A stretch of 11,815 bases of DNA from JAPLNB01 sp964451955 (lineage in GTDB: Bacteria > Planctomycetota > Phycisphaerae > Tepidisphaerales > Tepidisphaeraceae), in NCBI GenBank assembly GCA_964451955.1, contig CAYVKG010000119.1:1-11815 (forward strand), read 5' to 3'. The notes beneath the pieces were generated by a model. That model did not search any database. It was given only the letters and a program-made list of their open reading frames with translations, and was not told the origin of the DNA. Both the position numbers and the translations under genes were made by a program. Below are positions 5,161 through 11,815 of this stretch, one piece after another. Numbering within the stretch: the stretch's first letter is position 1; each line of letters opens with the position of its first letter.

Positions 5161-5928
5161 ATGTCGCAGCGGCGTCGATTTTCGCGATGTGGAAGCGGTT
5201 TCACTCTGGTGGAACTGCTGGTGGTGGTCGGCATCGTCGCGATGTTGATGGCGATCCTGTTGCCGGCGTTGCGAGCGGCGAGGGAATCCGCGAAGACGGT
5301 GATATGTCTGAGCAATCTGAGGCAGATGGTTGTAGCGGCGCATTGTTATGCGGGGGCGAATCGCGGCAGTTATCCGATGGCTTACTACGTGACGACAACC
5401 CCCAGCTACACGTTGCACAGTTGGGATTTCACGGTACGGAGGGATTTTGGAACGAGCCCCCCCACCACGACGGTTGCGGCGGGTTTGTTGTGGGAAGGTC
5501 CGATGTCGGGAAAAGTACAACAATGTCCGTCCTTCGACGGCGCGTCGAATTCGCCTGGCGATCCGTATACGGGGTACAACTACAATACGAGTTATATCGG
5601 GCACGGCTCGGGGGAGTCGATTTCCAGGCCGGCGAGACTGACGGACGTGAGGCGTCCGTACCGTTGTGCCCTGTTTGGGGACGGGGAATGGGCGAACGGG
5701 GCCAACAAGTACATGCGGGCGCCATTTCCGAACCCTGGAGATGAATCGTTCACTGCCCGATCGGCAGGGACACAGGGTTTTCGGCACGGCGGGAAGACGA
5801 ACGTGGCGTTCTGCGACGGGCACGCTGAGACTCTGTCCCGGCGTTACACCAGCACCGCCGACGCATCGGGTGTGGCCGCCGGGACGGGTTTTCTTTCGGC
5901 CGACAATTCGTTGTATTCACTGGAGTAG
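5161..5928 (+). CDS. prepilin-like H-X9-DG protein, third gene of the cobalamin operon
   Basis: This 255-aa protein begins with a class III signal: a basic leader, then G13 followed by FTLVELLVVVGIVAMLMAIL, with the conserved Glu at +5 after the presumed prepilin peptidase cut. The C-terminal part carries H209-(9 residues)-D219-G220 (HGGKTNVAFCDG), the H-X9-DG motif of a pseudopilin-like family that is greatly expanded in Planctomycetota and relatives. Such proteins are thought to assemble in type II secretion or type IV pilus-like machines, but the individual roles are unknown. The start ATG lies six bases after the stop of the preceding gene, with GAGG nine bases upstream, so translational coupling is likely. 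No clear terminator is visible in the 86 bases before the convergent gene end at 6015. Confidence 0.9.
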   Translation: MSQRRRFSRCGSGFTLVELLVVVGIVAMLMAILLPALRAARESAKTVICLSNLRQMVVAAHCYAGANRGSYPMAYYVTTTPSYTLHSWDFTVRRDFGTSPPTTTVAAGLLWEGPMSGKVQQCPSFDGASNSPGDPYTGYNYNTSYIGHGSGESISRPARLTDVRRPYRCALFGDGEWANGANKYMRAPFPNPGDESFTARSAGTQGFRHGGKTNVAFCDGHAETLSRRYTSTADASGVAAGTGFLSADNSLYSLE

Positions 5929-6014
5929 GTCGGCCGATCCGTCGCGCGCGGGCAGACCAGTTTTGGGGAAGCGACGATTGCGACGTCGGCGTTGTGGGGA
6001 TAGGCGGGGGTTGG

Positions 6015-7748
6015 TTACTTCCCGCCCGGGGGCGGGGTTTCGACGGGGCCGGCTGCACCGGGGACCATTCCTTGCAGGCCGCGTTTGAGCATCTTTTCGA
6101 AGGTTGAAGCCTCTTTGCTTCGCCCGCCTGGGGCGGTTGCGGGGTCGGTGGTGGTTCTGGCGGCCGAGCGGAGATCGATCTGTGCGCGTTTGACGATTCC
6201 CGCCTCCAAGTCGGCGGGGAGCATGGGGAGGACCTTGGCGGACTTTGCGGCCTCGTCGCCTTCGGCCTTGAGGACCTTGTCGAGCAGATCCCTGGCGGAA
6301 GTCAGATAGGTTTGCTTGCCGGTGAGACAATAGAGCGAATACTGAGTTCCGATTCGCGGGAAGTCGGCCTGGATCTTGTCCTCGGCCTGTCCGCGTTCCG
6401 ACATATCGACGAGCAGTTCGTCCGCTTCCTTGAGACAGGCCTGGGCCAAGTCTGCGGCGGCGGCCACTTCCTTTTGGATTGTGGCAACGTTGAATTCGGC
6501 TGGTGCGCCAAGCCCGGCCTGAGCATAGGCGGCTGCCAGATTTCGCGCGAGCCTCAATTTGGACTCGAGCAGGGTTTTCTGGGCGATGTACATGGCGCCG
6601 CGTGTGGTGAGAACGCGAGCCTTATCGAGGCGATGGACGGCGGGGTTGTGCAGTCGTTCGAGGCGTTTCCAGGCCAAGCGCTCGACGGGTTCCGGGGTTT
6701 TGTTGGAATCCCTGAGTCGTTGCAGCATCGCGGCATTGACGGCGTCGGAAGCCTTGGCGGCCTCGGCATAGGCGTTGATGGATGCCAGCAGGCGCGCGTC
6801 CAACTGCTTGCGTTTCTCATCGGCGGCGGCCAGGGCAGCCGTCAGCGCCTGGCCTTTTCCGGTGACCCCGTCCGAGCCGGTGGCAATCGCCTTGGAATTG
6901 GCCTGCGTGGCCTGTATGACGGCCTGTGCTTTGGTCCAGGCAGCGGCGAGGGACTTGGCCTGTCGGTCGGAGGCAGCGGCGGCGTCCGCGGCGAGTTTCT
7001 TTTGCGTTTTGAGTTCCGCGACTGCGACTTCGAGTTTTGCCAGTTCGGCCTTGGCCAGATTAATGGAGAGGGTCAGGTTCTCGGCCTTGGCGCGTTGGTC
7101 GGCATACTGCTTGAAGAGGTCAACAGACGCCTGGCCTTTGGCCTGCTCGGACTTGTCGAGGAGGAGCCCCGCCTGGTCGGCCGCGGCGGTCTGCTGCTTG
7201 GTCAGGGAGTCGATATCGGCGGCCTTGGCGCGGACCTTGGCATCGGCCGCCAGGATCTGTTTGTCCAGATCGGCCGCCAGCGTCGAGTATTTGGCTTGGG
7301 TCTTGGTCAACTCCGCGACGGGCTGGCTGGGCGCCGCGCCGGCGGGGTTTACCGATTTGCATTGTTCGATGAGCAGGTTATTCGCCACGATCTGCTGACC
7401 CAGGAGGGAGATCTGGTCGATGAGTTCCGCCGCCTTGGTTTCCGCGTCGGTCAACTCGTGCATGTGTTTGATGGCCCAGGCGTAGTCGGTCTGGGCGATG
7501 AGGGTTTTGGCATGGGAACGTTTGGCTTCTGAGAGGTCCGGATGTTGTGCCGCCTGGGTCAGGAGCGTGTATGCTTTGGCGTCGTTGGCCTCTTGTCTTG
7601 CGGCAACTTCGCTCTGGGCGATTTCCAGATTGGCCTTTTTGTCGGCTTCTCGCTGGGGCTTTTCGCAGCCGATGCCTGCCAGAGGCAACGCCGCACAAGC
7701 AGACATCAGGATAAGTCTGGCCAACTGTCGTTTGGCTGTCTGATCCAT
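6015..7748 (-). CDS. alanine-rich coiled-coil lipoprotein of unknown function
   Basis: This predicted lipoprotein of 577 aa has a basic N-terminus, a hydrophobic segment (LILMSACAALPLAGIG) and Cys28. The residues before the cysteine (GIGC) are not a perfect lipobox, as Leu is at -5. The mature protein is almost entirely helical by composition, with many A, K, E, Q and L. Long heptad-like stretches occupy residues about 35-320 (for example AKAELAKLEVAVAELKTQKK), with more helices to about 530, and the tail is Pro/Gly-rich (VETPPPGGK). No enzyme motif is seen. It could be a periplasmic structural or tethering protein. ATG 7748 is chosen because it starts the signal peptide and has GGAGA eight bases upstream; the reading frame extends to 7850, but that extension is not signal-like. 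It is divergent from sat and convergent with the cobalamin operon. Confidence 0.8.
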   Translation of the reverse strand: MDQTAKRQLARLILMSACAALPLAGIGCEKPQREADKKANLEIAQSEVAARQEANDAKAYTLLTQAAQHPDLSEAKRSHAKTLIAQTDYAWAIKHMHELTDAETKAAELIDQISLLGQQIVANNLLIEQCKSVNPAGAAPSQPVAELTKTQAKYSTLAADLDKQILAADAKVRAKAADIDSLTKQQTAAADQAGLLLDKSEQAKGQASVDLFKQYADQRAKAENLTLSINLAKAELAKLEVAVAELKTQKKLAADAAAASDRQAKSLAAAWTKAQAVIQATQANSKAIATGSDGVTGKGQALTAALAAADEKRKQLDARLLASINAYAEAAKASDAVNAAMLQRLRDSNKTPEPVERLAWKRLERLHNPAVHRLDKARVLTTRGAMYIAQKTLLESKLRLARNLAAAYAQAGLGAPAEFNVATIQKEVAAAADLAQACLKEADELLVDMSERGQAEDKIQADFPRIGTQYSLYCLTGKQTYLTSARDLLDKVLKAEGDEAAKSAKVLPMLPADLEAGIVKRAQIDLRSAARTTTDPATAPGGRSKEASTFEKMLKRGLQGMVPGAAGPVETPPPGGK

Positions 7749-7821
7749 AAAGCAAGTCTCCGCCACAGGGTTGCCGATCCATGGGTGCCACGAAATCCGG
7801 TCGCGACCGGGAGTTTGGTCG

Positions 7822-7850
7822 ATTCTCTTGTTCCGGGGGGTTAAAGTCAA
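7822..7850 (-). promoter_or_regulatory. candidate promoter of the coiled-coil lipoprotein gene
   Basis: On the minus strand TTGACT (7850-7845) and GAGAAT (7827-7822) are 17 bases apart. They match the sigma70 boxes at 5/6 and 4/6 and lie 74 bases before the chosen start codon. Confidence 0.45.
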
Positions 7851-7945
7851 CGGTGCGATAGTCGAGACTTCGGGTCTGTTGAAGGAATTGTGGAGTCGAG
7901 CGATCCGGATGCGTGCATGCTGCGGGCGGTGACTGGTTTGAGGTC

Positions 7946-7974
7946 TTGTTGTGGGCCCTGAAAAGCACTATGGT
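7946..7974 (+). promoter_or_regulatory. weak candidate promoter of sat
   Basis: TTGTTG (7946-7951) and TATGGT (7969-7974) are spaced by 17 bases, 39 bases ahead of the sat start codon. The -35 match is poor. No riboswitch or obvious operator is seen between 7851 and 8012. Confidence 0.25.
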
Positions 7975-8012
7975 ACGCAGCCTTGGTCGGGAGACTATCA
8001 GGAGAGAATCTC

Positions 8013-9170
8013 ATGGGTTCGTTGATCGCACCGCACGGTGGAACGCTGGTAAATCGTGTTTTGGCCGGTTCGGCGGCGGAGACTGCCACCAAGGAAGCGG
8101 CGAGTCTGATGCCGGTCGTTCTGTCTGCCAGAGAACAGTGCGATCTGGAGATGATTGCGATCGGCGCGTTTTCGCCATTGACGGGTTTCATGGGCGAGAA
8201 GGATTTCCGGGGTGTTTGCGAGAAGATGAGGCTGTCGGACGGGACGGTATGGCCGATTCCGGTGATTTTGTCTCCCGCGGACGAAGTAGCAGCGCAAGTG
8301 AAGGTTGGTCAGAAGATCGCACTGGTGGATGAGAAGAAGCGGGTGCTGGGGACGATGGAGGTACGTGAGAAATACGCGCACGACAAGGGGTTGGAGATTC
8401 CGAACGTATACCTGACCAGCGATCCGGCGCATCCCGGGGTGGCGGTAGTCCAGAAGCAGGGGAACTGGTGCCTGGGTGGCGAGGTGGAGGTGGTGAACGT
8501 GAATCCGGATCCGGAATTTCCGGAGTATCGCCTGCCGCCGGCCAAGACGCGGGAGGCGTTTGCGGCGAAGGGATGGGGGACGGTGGCGGCGTTTCAGACG
8601 AGGAATCCGATTCACCGCGCCCATGAGTACCTGACCAAGTGCGCGTTGGAGATAACGGACGGTTTATTGATCCATCCGCTGGTCGGGGAGACCAAGTCTG
8701 ACGACATTCCGGCGGACACTCGGATGGAATGCTACCGGGTGTTGATCGACAAGTACTACAACAAGGACCGGACGATGCTGACGGTGATGCCGCTGGCGAT
8801 GCGATACGCGGGCCCGCGGGAGGCGATCCTGCACGCGATCATCCGGAAGAACTACGGTGTGACGCATTTCATTGTTGGACGCGATCACGCGGGCGTGGGC
8901 ACTTACTATGGCACCTACGACGCGCAGAAGATATTTGACCAGTTTTCCCCAGGCGAGATCGGCGTTACGCCGCTGAAATTCGAGCACTCCACCTGGTGCA
9001 AGGTGTGCGAAGGGATGGTCAGCGCGAAGACCTGCCCGCATGGTCCGGAGACGAAGGTTTTTCTGTCGGGGACGAAGGTGCGTGAGCTGCTCAAGGCCGG
9101 GCAACGTCCGCCGATGGAGTTCTCGCGTCCGGAGGTGGCCGACATTCTGATCAAGTGGGCCAAGGGTTGA
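8013..9170 (+). CDS. sat: sulfate adenylyltransferase (ATP sulfurylase)
   Basis: This 385-aa cytoplasmic enzyme makes adenosine 5'-phosphosulfate and pyrophosphate from ATP and sulfate. That is the first step of sulfate assimilation (or, run backwards, of sulfur oxidation). The family signatures are complete: QTRNPIHRAHE (195-205), the nucleotide-binding QxRNxxHxxH motif; MRYAGPREA (263-271); GRDHAGVG (289-296); and SGTKVREL with the FSRPEV tail (352-375). A CKVC-(8)-CPH cluster (C329, C332, C341, H343) matches the zinc site of bacterial Sat homologues such as those of sulfate reducers and purple sulfur bacteria. There is no fused APS kinase domain and no cysC, cysH or apr gene nearby, so assimilatory use is likely but not shown. 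ATG 8013 has AGGAG eight bases upstream. Confidence 0.96.
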   Translation: MGSLIAPHGGTLVNRVLAGSAAETATKEAASLMPVVLSAREQCDLEMIAIGAFSPLTGFMGEKDFRGVCEKMRLSDGTVWPIPVILSPADEVAAQVKVGQKIALVDEKKRVLGTMEVREKYAHDKGLEIPNVYLTSDPAHPGVAVVQKQGNWCLGGEVEVVNVNPDPEFPEYRLPPAKTREAFAAKGWGTVAAFQTRNPIHRAHEYLTKCALEITDGLLIHPLVGETKSDDIPADTRMECYRVLIDKYYNKDRTMLTVMPLAMRYAGPREAILHAIIRKNYGVTHFIVGRDHAGVGTYYGTYDAQKIFDQFSPGEIGVTPLKFEHSTWCKVCEGMVSAKTCPHGPETKVFLSGTKVRELLKAGQRPPMEFSRPEVADILIKWAKG

Positions 9171-9183
9171 TTCGCGAGGCATC

Positions 9184-9582
9184 TCAGAAGGTTGCTGCGA
9201 AGGCGCTTTGCGTATGGCGGACCTGGGGCGACTGGCCGTGGGGCCAGACGATCGCGACGACGTCGAAACGGGCGGCGGGTTGTGACGTACCGTATCGTCG
9301 GAGGTAGTTTTTGGCGGCCTTGGTCATGCGTTGCCGCTTGCCCTGGTTGAGTTGCTGTTCGGGAGCGGGCTGATCCTCGGTGCGACATTTGACCTCAACG
9401 AAGACCAAGGTATCGCCGTCGCGGGCGATGATATCGATTTCGCCGGCAGGGCAGCGAAAATTCCGAAGCATGATTTTATAGCCCAGGCCGCGGAGGAACC
9501 TAGCGGCGTGGTCTTCGCCCCGTCGGCCGAGCGAGTGGGTTCCAGGGCCTCGGTTGAGCAGTCTCTTGAACCAGTCGATCAT
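9184..9582 (-). CDS. yraN: YraN / UPF0102 family protein
   Basis: This 132-aa soluble protein belongs to the UPF0102 (YraN) family, which has a restriction-endonuclease-like fold and no settled function. The diagnostic blocks are GRRGEDHAARFL (19-30) and a PD-(D/E)xK-like core: AGEIDII (46-52), then TLVFVEVKCR (58-67), with E48, D50, E63 and K65 as candidate metal-site residues. The length is normal for the family. The ATG at 9582 is chosen because the family homology begins there. The frame stays open to 9867, but that extension is Pro/Ser-rich and is antiparallel reading of the neighbouring gene. It is the last gene of the rpsP cluster, its conventional neighbourhood, and ends 13 bases from the end of convergent sat with no terminator in between. 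Confidence 0.92.
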   Translation of the reverse strand: MIDWFKRLLNRGPGTHSLGRRGEDHAARFLRGLGYKIMLRNFRCPAGEIDIIARDGDTLVFVEVKCRTEDQPAPEQQLNQGKRQRMTKAAKNYLRRYGTSQPAARFDVVAIVWPHGQSPQVRHTQSAFAATF

Positions 9583-9673
9583 GGTTGCAGGATACCGGCA
9601 GGGCGGTGCAAGGGGCAAACGAGGTTGGGGACACTCGGGCGGCTGGCAAGGCAATCGTGCTGCTGGCAAAGAG

Positions 9674-9698
9674 AAGGCCCACCCGGAGGGAGGGCCTT
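9674..9698 (-). terminator. hairpin between the small lipoprotein gene and yraN
   Basis: AAGGCCC (9674-9680) and GGGCCTT (9692-9698) form a perfect 7-bp stem with an 11-base loop. On the minus strand it is followed by a modestly T-rich CTCTTTGCC. It could be a weak terminator or attenuator reducing yraN expression. Confidence 0.45.
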
Positions 9699-9724
9699 GT
9701 TGCGTGCATGACATGTGGGTCGGG

Positions 9725-10042
9725 TTACTGGGAACGATGGTGGCGTCGGTCGTATTCGCCCATGAGGCGAAACTCGGAACCGGCGCCGTCGACCTCGATG
9801 AAGATGATCTCCCCCCCCCCGCCGCTGCGGCGGATCGTTTTGGCGGGCGGTTTTCCCGCCCTGACATTTTCGGCCGATGCTATGCTGGCCAGTACGTAGA
9901 TACCATCATCATGGAGTACTTCGTAGTAGCCGAGGGGGTCATCCCCGCGAGCCGGATCGCGCTGGGCGAAATCGGGGGTGCAGCCGCCAATGAGAAGGGT
10001 CAGCGTCAGAGCGGCCGCGACGATGGATCGTCTGATCCGCAT
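9725..10042 (-). CDS. small lipoprotein of unknown function
   Basis: This 105-aa predicted lipoprotein has an N-terminal MRIRRS, a hydrophobic segment (IVAAALTLTLLIGG) and Cys21 in a LIGGC lipobox. The mature part is about 85 residues. It contains DPLGYYEVLHDDGIYVLASI (35-54) and a beta-like EIIFIEVDG (78-86), then a polar His/Arg-rich end (YDRRHHRSQ). I do not recognise the family. It starts 16 bases after the rplS stop codon, so it is probably transcribed with rplS, although no good Shine-Dalgarno is visible. Residues 74-77 (GGGG) are encoded by a run of ten G on the coding strand (9811-9820), a potential slippage site. The reading frame before and after the run looks equally natural, so the present frame is probably correct. 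Confidence 0.75.
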   Translation of the reverse strand: MRIRRSIVAAALTLTLLIGGCTPDFAQRDPARGDDPLGYYEVLHDDGIYVLASIASAENVRAGKPPAKTIRRSGGGGEIIFIEVDGAGSEFRLMGEYDRRHHRSQ

Positions 10043-10058
10043 GGAGTCAAGAGCGAGT

Positions 10059-10487
10059 TTAACCAGCAGAATTGGCCAGTTCGGGCGAGCTTTCCGGGGC
10101 AGCCGATGCCGCGTCCTGGGCGACCTCGACGGTCTTTCCTTTGCGTTTTTCGCTGAGGCGAACGGCCTTTCCGACGCGGTCGCGGAGGTAATACAGTTTT
10201 GCGCGGCGGGTCTGACCGCTGCGGCGGACGGTAATGCCGGCGATGAACGGGGAATGAACGGGGAGGATGCGTTCGACGCCTTCGTTGTTGACGATGCGGC
10301 GGACGATGAAGGTGGCGTTGATCCCGCGGCCCTTTTTGGCGATCACGGTCCCGGAGAAGACCTGAATGCGTTCTTTCTCGCCTTCGATGATGCGAGTGGC
10401 CACGTCAACAGTGTCGCCGACGTTGAACTGCGGGATCTCTTTCTTGAGCGACGACTGCTCAACGGACTCGACGATTCGGTTGGACAT
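10059..10487 (-). CDS. rplS: 50S ribosomal protein L19
   Basis: This 142-aa protein of the large ribosomal subunit sits at the 30S-50S interface. The L19 signature is clear: FNVGDTVDVATRIIEG (21-36), IQVFSGTVIAKKGRG (41-55), TFIVRRIVNNEGVERI (59-74), then VRRSGQTRRAKLYYLRDRVG (87-106). The last 25 or so residues (VAQDAASAAPESSPELANSAG) form an Ala/Ser/Glu-rich extension beyond the usual length of roughly 115 aa. AGGAG lies six bases before the ATG. It sits 78 bases downstream of trmD in the same orientation with no clear terminator between. Confidence 0.97.
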   Translation of the reverse strand: MSNRIVESVEQSSLKKEIPQFNVGDTVDVATRIIEGEKERIQVFSGTVIAKKGRGINATFIVRRIVNNEGVERILPVHSPFIAGITVRRSGQTRRAKLYYLRDRVGKAVRLSEKRKGKTVEVAQDAASAAPESSPELANSAG

Positions 10488-10565
10488 GGTTAGCTCCTGC
10501 GTAATCTGTTGTCACTATCAATTTCAGGACGGCCGAGGATCCATCGACGGGCCGGCGCGACCTGG

Positions 10566-11282
10566 CTATTTGGCGTTCTGGTTCGCCTGCCGCAGATACG
10601 CCTGCCACAGATCAGGCCGGCGACTCTGCGTCCGGATTTTTCGCTGCTCTAATCTCCACTGAGCGATCAACTTATGATTGCCGCTGAGCAGCACATCCGG
10701 GACAACCATCCCGCGGTACTCTCGCGGGCGAGTATACTGCGGAAACTCGAGAAGTCCGTCGGCGAAAGTCTCGTCGGCAGCGCCGTCTTCGGCTCCCAGA
10801 GCACCCGGGAGCAGTCGGACGACCGCATCGACAACAACCATAGCCGCCAATTCGCCGCCGCTGAGCACATAATCGCCAATACTCAGTTGCGTCGGCGAGA
10901 GGCCTTCGATGATCCGCTCATCAAATCCCTCATAATGCCCGGCGATCAGCAGCAGGCGATCGTGTTTGGCCAATTCGTCGGCCATGCGCTGATCGAACAA
11001 GCGTCCTTGCGGAGTCAACAGGATCCGTTTTGCCGGGCGTGGATCCTGCTTTTGGACATTTTCGACGGCATCGAACAGGGTCTGGCACATCATGACCATG
11101 CCAGGCCCGCCGCCAAAGGGTTTATCATCAACGGACCGATGCGCGTCGGTCGCGAAATCACGAATGTTGGTCAGATGATACTCGACCAACCCTTTTTCGG
11201 CAGCCCGCTTGGGAATACTCGTTCCCAGCACGGGGCTGAACATCTCCGGGAATAAAGTCAGGATGTCAATTCGCAACGACAT
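10566..11282 (-). CDS. trmD: tRNA (guanine-37-N1)-methyltransferase
   Basis: This 238-aa SPOUT-class enzyme methylates G37 next to the anticodon of tRNAs using S-adenosylmethionine, which prevents +1 frameshifting. Family motifs include DILTLFPEMF (6-15), DDKPFGGGPGMVMM (52-65), the knot segment LLIAGHYEGFDERI (111-124), LSIGDYVLSGGELA (133-146), and the C-terminal YTRPREYRGMVVPDVLLSGNH (183-203). D170, in ADETF, aligns with the catalytic Asp169 of the E. coli enzyme. The protein is somewhat shorter than E. coli TrmD. There is no strong Shine-Dalgarno before ATG 11282. The gene lies 46 bases after rpsP without the usual rimM in between. Confidence 0.97.
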   Translation of the reverse strand: MSLRIDILTLFPEMFSPVLGTSIPKRAAEKGLVEYHLTNIRDFATDAHRSVDDKPFGGGPGMVMMCQTLFDAVENVQKQDPRPAKRILLTPQGRLFDQRMADELAKHDRLLLIAGHYEGFDERIIEGLSPTQLSIGDYVLSGGELAAMVVVDAVVRLLPGALGAEDGAADETFADGLLEFPQYTRPREYRGMVVPDVLLSGNHKLIAQWRLEQRKIRTQSRRPDLWQAYLRQANQNAK

Positions 11283-11328
11283 AGCTGCGCACGAGTTGAC
11301 ACCCGCCGCCAGGAATCCTGTACAGACT

Positions 11329-11667
11329 CTATGCGGGTTTCACCTCTTCGGTCTTTTTTTCTTCAGGGGGCGCAGCCACCGGCTTTGGTTTGCCGGGCTT
11401 CGGCAGACGCAACTGCTTGTGGTCAAGACCGCCCTTTTTCAGAAGCGAGGAGACCGTTTCCGAAGGGATGGCACCCATGTCCAGCCAATACTTGCAGCGG
11501 TCCAACTTCACAACGAACTGCTTGGTTTGATCCTTGTTGACCGGGTCATAGTGACCCAGTTCTTCGATCACCCGGCCATCGCGCGGGCTGCGCGAGTCCA
11601 CCGCATTCAGCCGGTAAAAGGCATGATTCGTCCGGCCCATTCGCTTCAATCTCAGCTTGACTGACAT
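11329..11667 (-). CDS. rpsP: 30S ribosomal protein S16
   Basis: This 112-aa protein binds 16S rRNA and helps assemble the 30S subunit. The S16 signature SVKLRLKRMGR (2-12) is followed by FYRLNAVDSRSPRDGRVIEE (17-36), LGHYDPV and a conserved LDMGAIPSETV segment (62-72). After about residue 85 there is a Lys/Pro/Glu-rich tail (PKPGKPKPVAAPPEEKK). The ATG at 11667 is chosen because it begins the conserved domain and has GGAG seven to eight bases upstream; the frame is open to 11754 but that stretch would run back over the promoter. It is the first gene of the cluster reading down to yraN. Confidence 0.97.
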   Translation of the reverse strand: MSVKLRLKRMGRTNHAFYRLNAVDSRSPRDGRVIEELGHYDPVNKDQTKQFVVKLDRCKYWLDMGAIPSETVSSLLKKGGLDHKQLRLPKPGKPKPVAAPPEEKKTEEVKPA

Positions 11668-11705
11668 TCCGAGTCTCCAATGATCCGAAGTTACGAGAAT
11701 TGGGC

Positions 11706-11733
11706 AGTATAGCGGTCCGGCGAGGAAAAGCAA
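11706..11733 (-). promoter_or_regulatory. promoter of the rpsP-trmD-rplS cluster
   Basis: On the minus strand TTGCTT (11733-11728) and TATACT (11711-11706) lie 16 bases apart. The -10 box matches at 5/6 and the predicted start is near 11699, giving a leader of about 30 bases to the rpsP ATG. The remaining 82 bases to the window end show no gene. Confidence 0.6.
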
Positions 11734-11815
11734 TCTCTCTGATGAGGGGCCCACCGAAATCGCAGGGCAATCGCTTTTGTTCCGGCGGCGGCGATATTAC
11801 AGTATCTTGCGCCTT

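Noticed and set aside
3811..5823. Long minus-strand frames over the PEP-CTERM and pilin-like genes (3811-4815, 4939-5823)
   Set aside because: They are Arg/Pro-rich complements of clearly coding DNA, with no motif or ribosome site.
6312..7532. 406-codon plus-strand frame opposite the coiled-coil lipoprotein gene
   Set aside because: The G/L/V/R-rich product mirrors the Ala/Lys/Glu-rich real gene. The minus-strand gene has a signal peptide and a good ribosome site.
7749..8012. A SAM or other sulfur-related riboswitch ahead of sat
   Set aside because: I looked for conserved riboswitch boxes and for a terminator before the sat start and found none.
9583..9867. N-terminal extension of YraN up to 9867
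   Set aside because: The extra 95 residues are Ser/Pro-rich, overlap the small lipoprotein gene in another frame, and lie outside the family's conserved length.

Overview
The window looks like a chromosomal segment from a GC-rich member of the Planctomycetota, probably the Phycisphaerae or relatives. This is an inference from gene content. There are two PEP-CTERM (exosortase-sorted) proteins, a prepilin-like protein with the H-X9-DG motif that is abundant in the PVC group, several lipoproteins of no known family, and a reduced rpsP-trmD-rplS cluster. No rRNA, tRNA, transposase, phage gene or CRISPR array is visible.

Layout. At the left edge is a possible 3' end of a plus-strand gene (1-66). 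It converges with a minus-strand lipoprotein gene for a parallel beta-helix protein with a C-terminal PA14 domain (276-2465). The divergent region 2466-2813 holds a promoter-like sequence and a strong hairpin plus T8 terminator, which may define a short RNA. A small ribbon-helix-helix protein gene follows (2814-3074), then a long inverted repeat (3108-3153).

The centre of interest is 3273-5928. A sigma70-like promoter leads directly into a clear cobalamin riboswitch (3310-3528) and a Rho-independent terminator (3609-3648). Three tightly spaced plus-strand genes follow: a 168-aa PEP-CTERM protein, a 307-aa PEP-CTERM protein and a 255-aa type II/IV pilin-like H-X9-DG protein. None of the three is a recognised B12 synthesis or transport protein. 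The simplest reading is a cobalamin-repressed set of cell-surface proteins, perhaps for B12 capture, made by a lineage that uses exosortase sorting. That function is inference.

A minus-strand gene for an alanine-rich coiled-coil lipoprotein (6015-7748) converges on this operon. Divergent to it is sat, a zinc-site sulfate adenylyltransferase (8013-9170). The right end is a minus-strand cluster read from 11667 down to 9184: rpsP, trmD, rplS, a small lipoprotein and a YraN/UPF0102 nuclease-fold protein. It has a good promoter upstream of rpsP (11706-11733). The usual rimM between rpsP and trmD is absent. The small lipoprotein sits where rnhB is often found, and it carries a run of ten G at which a one-base contraction would fuse it in frame to yraN.
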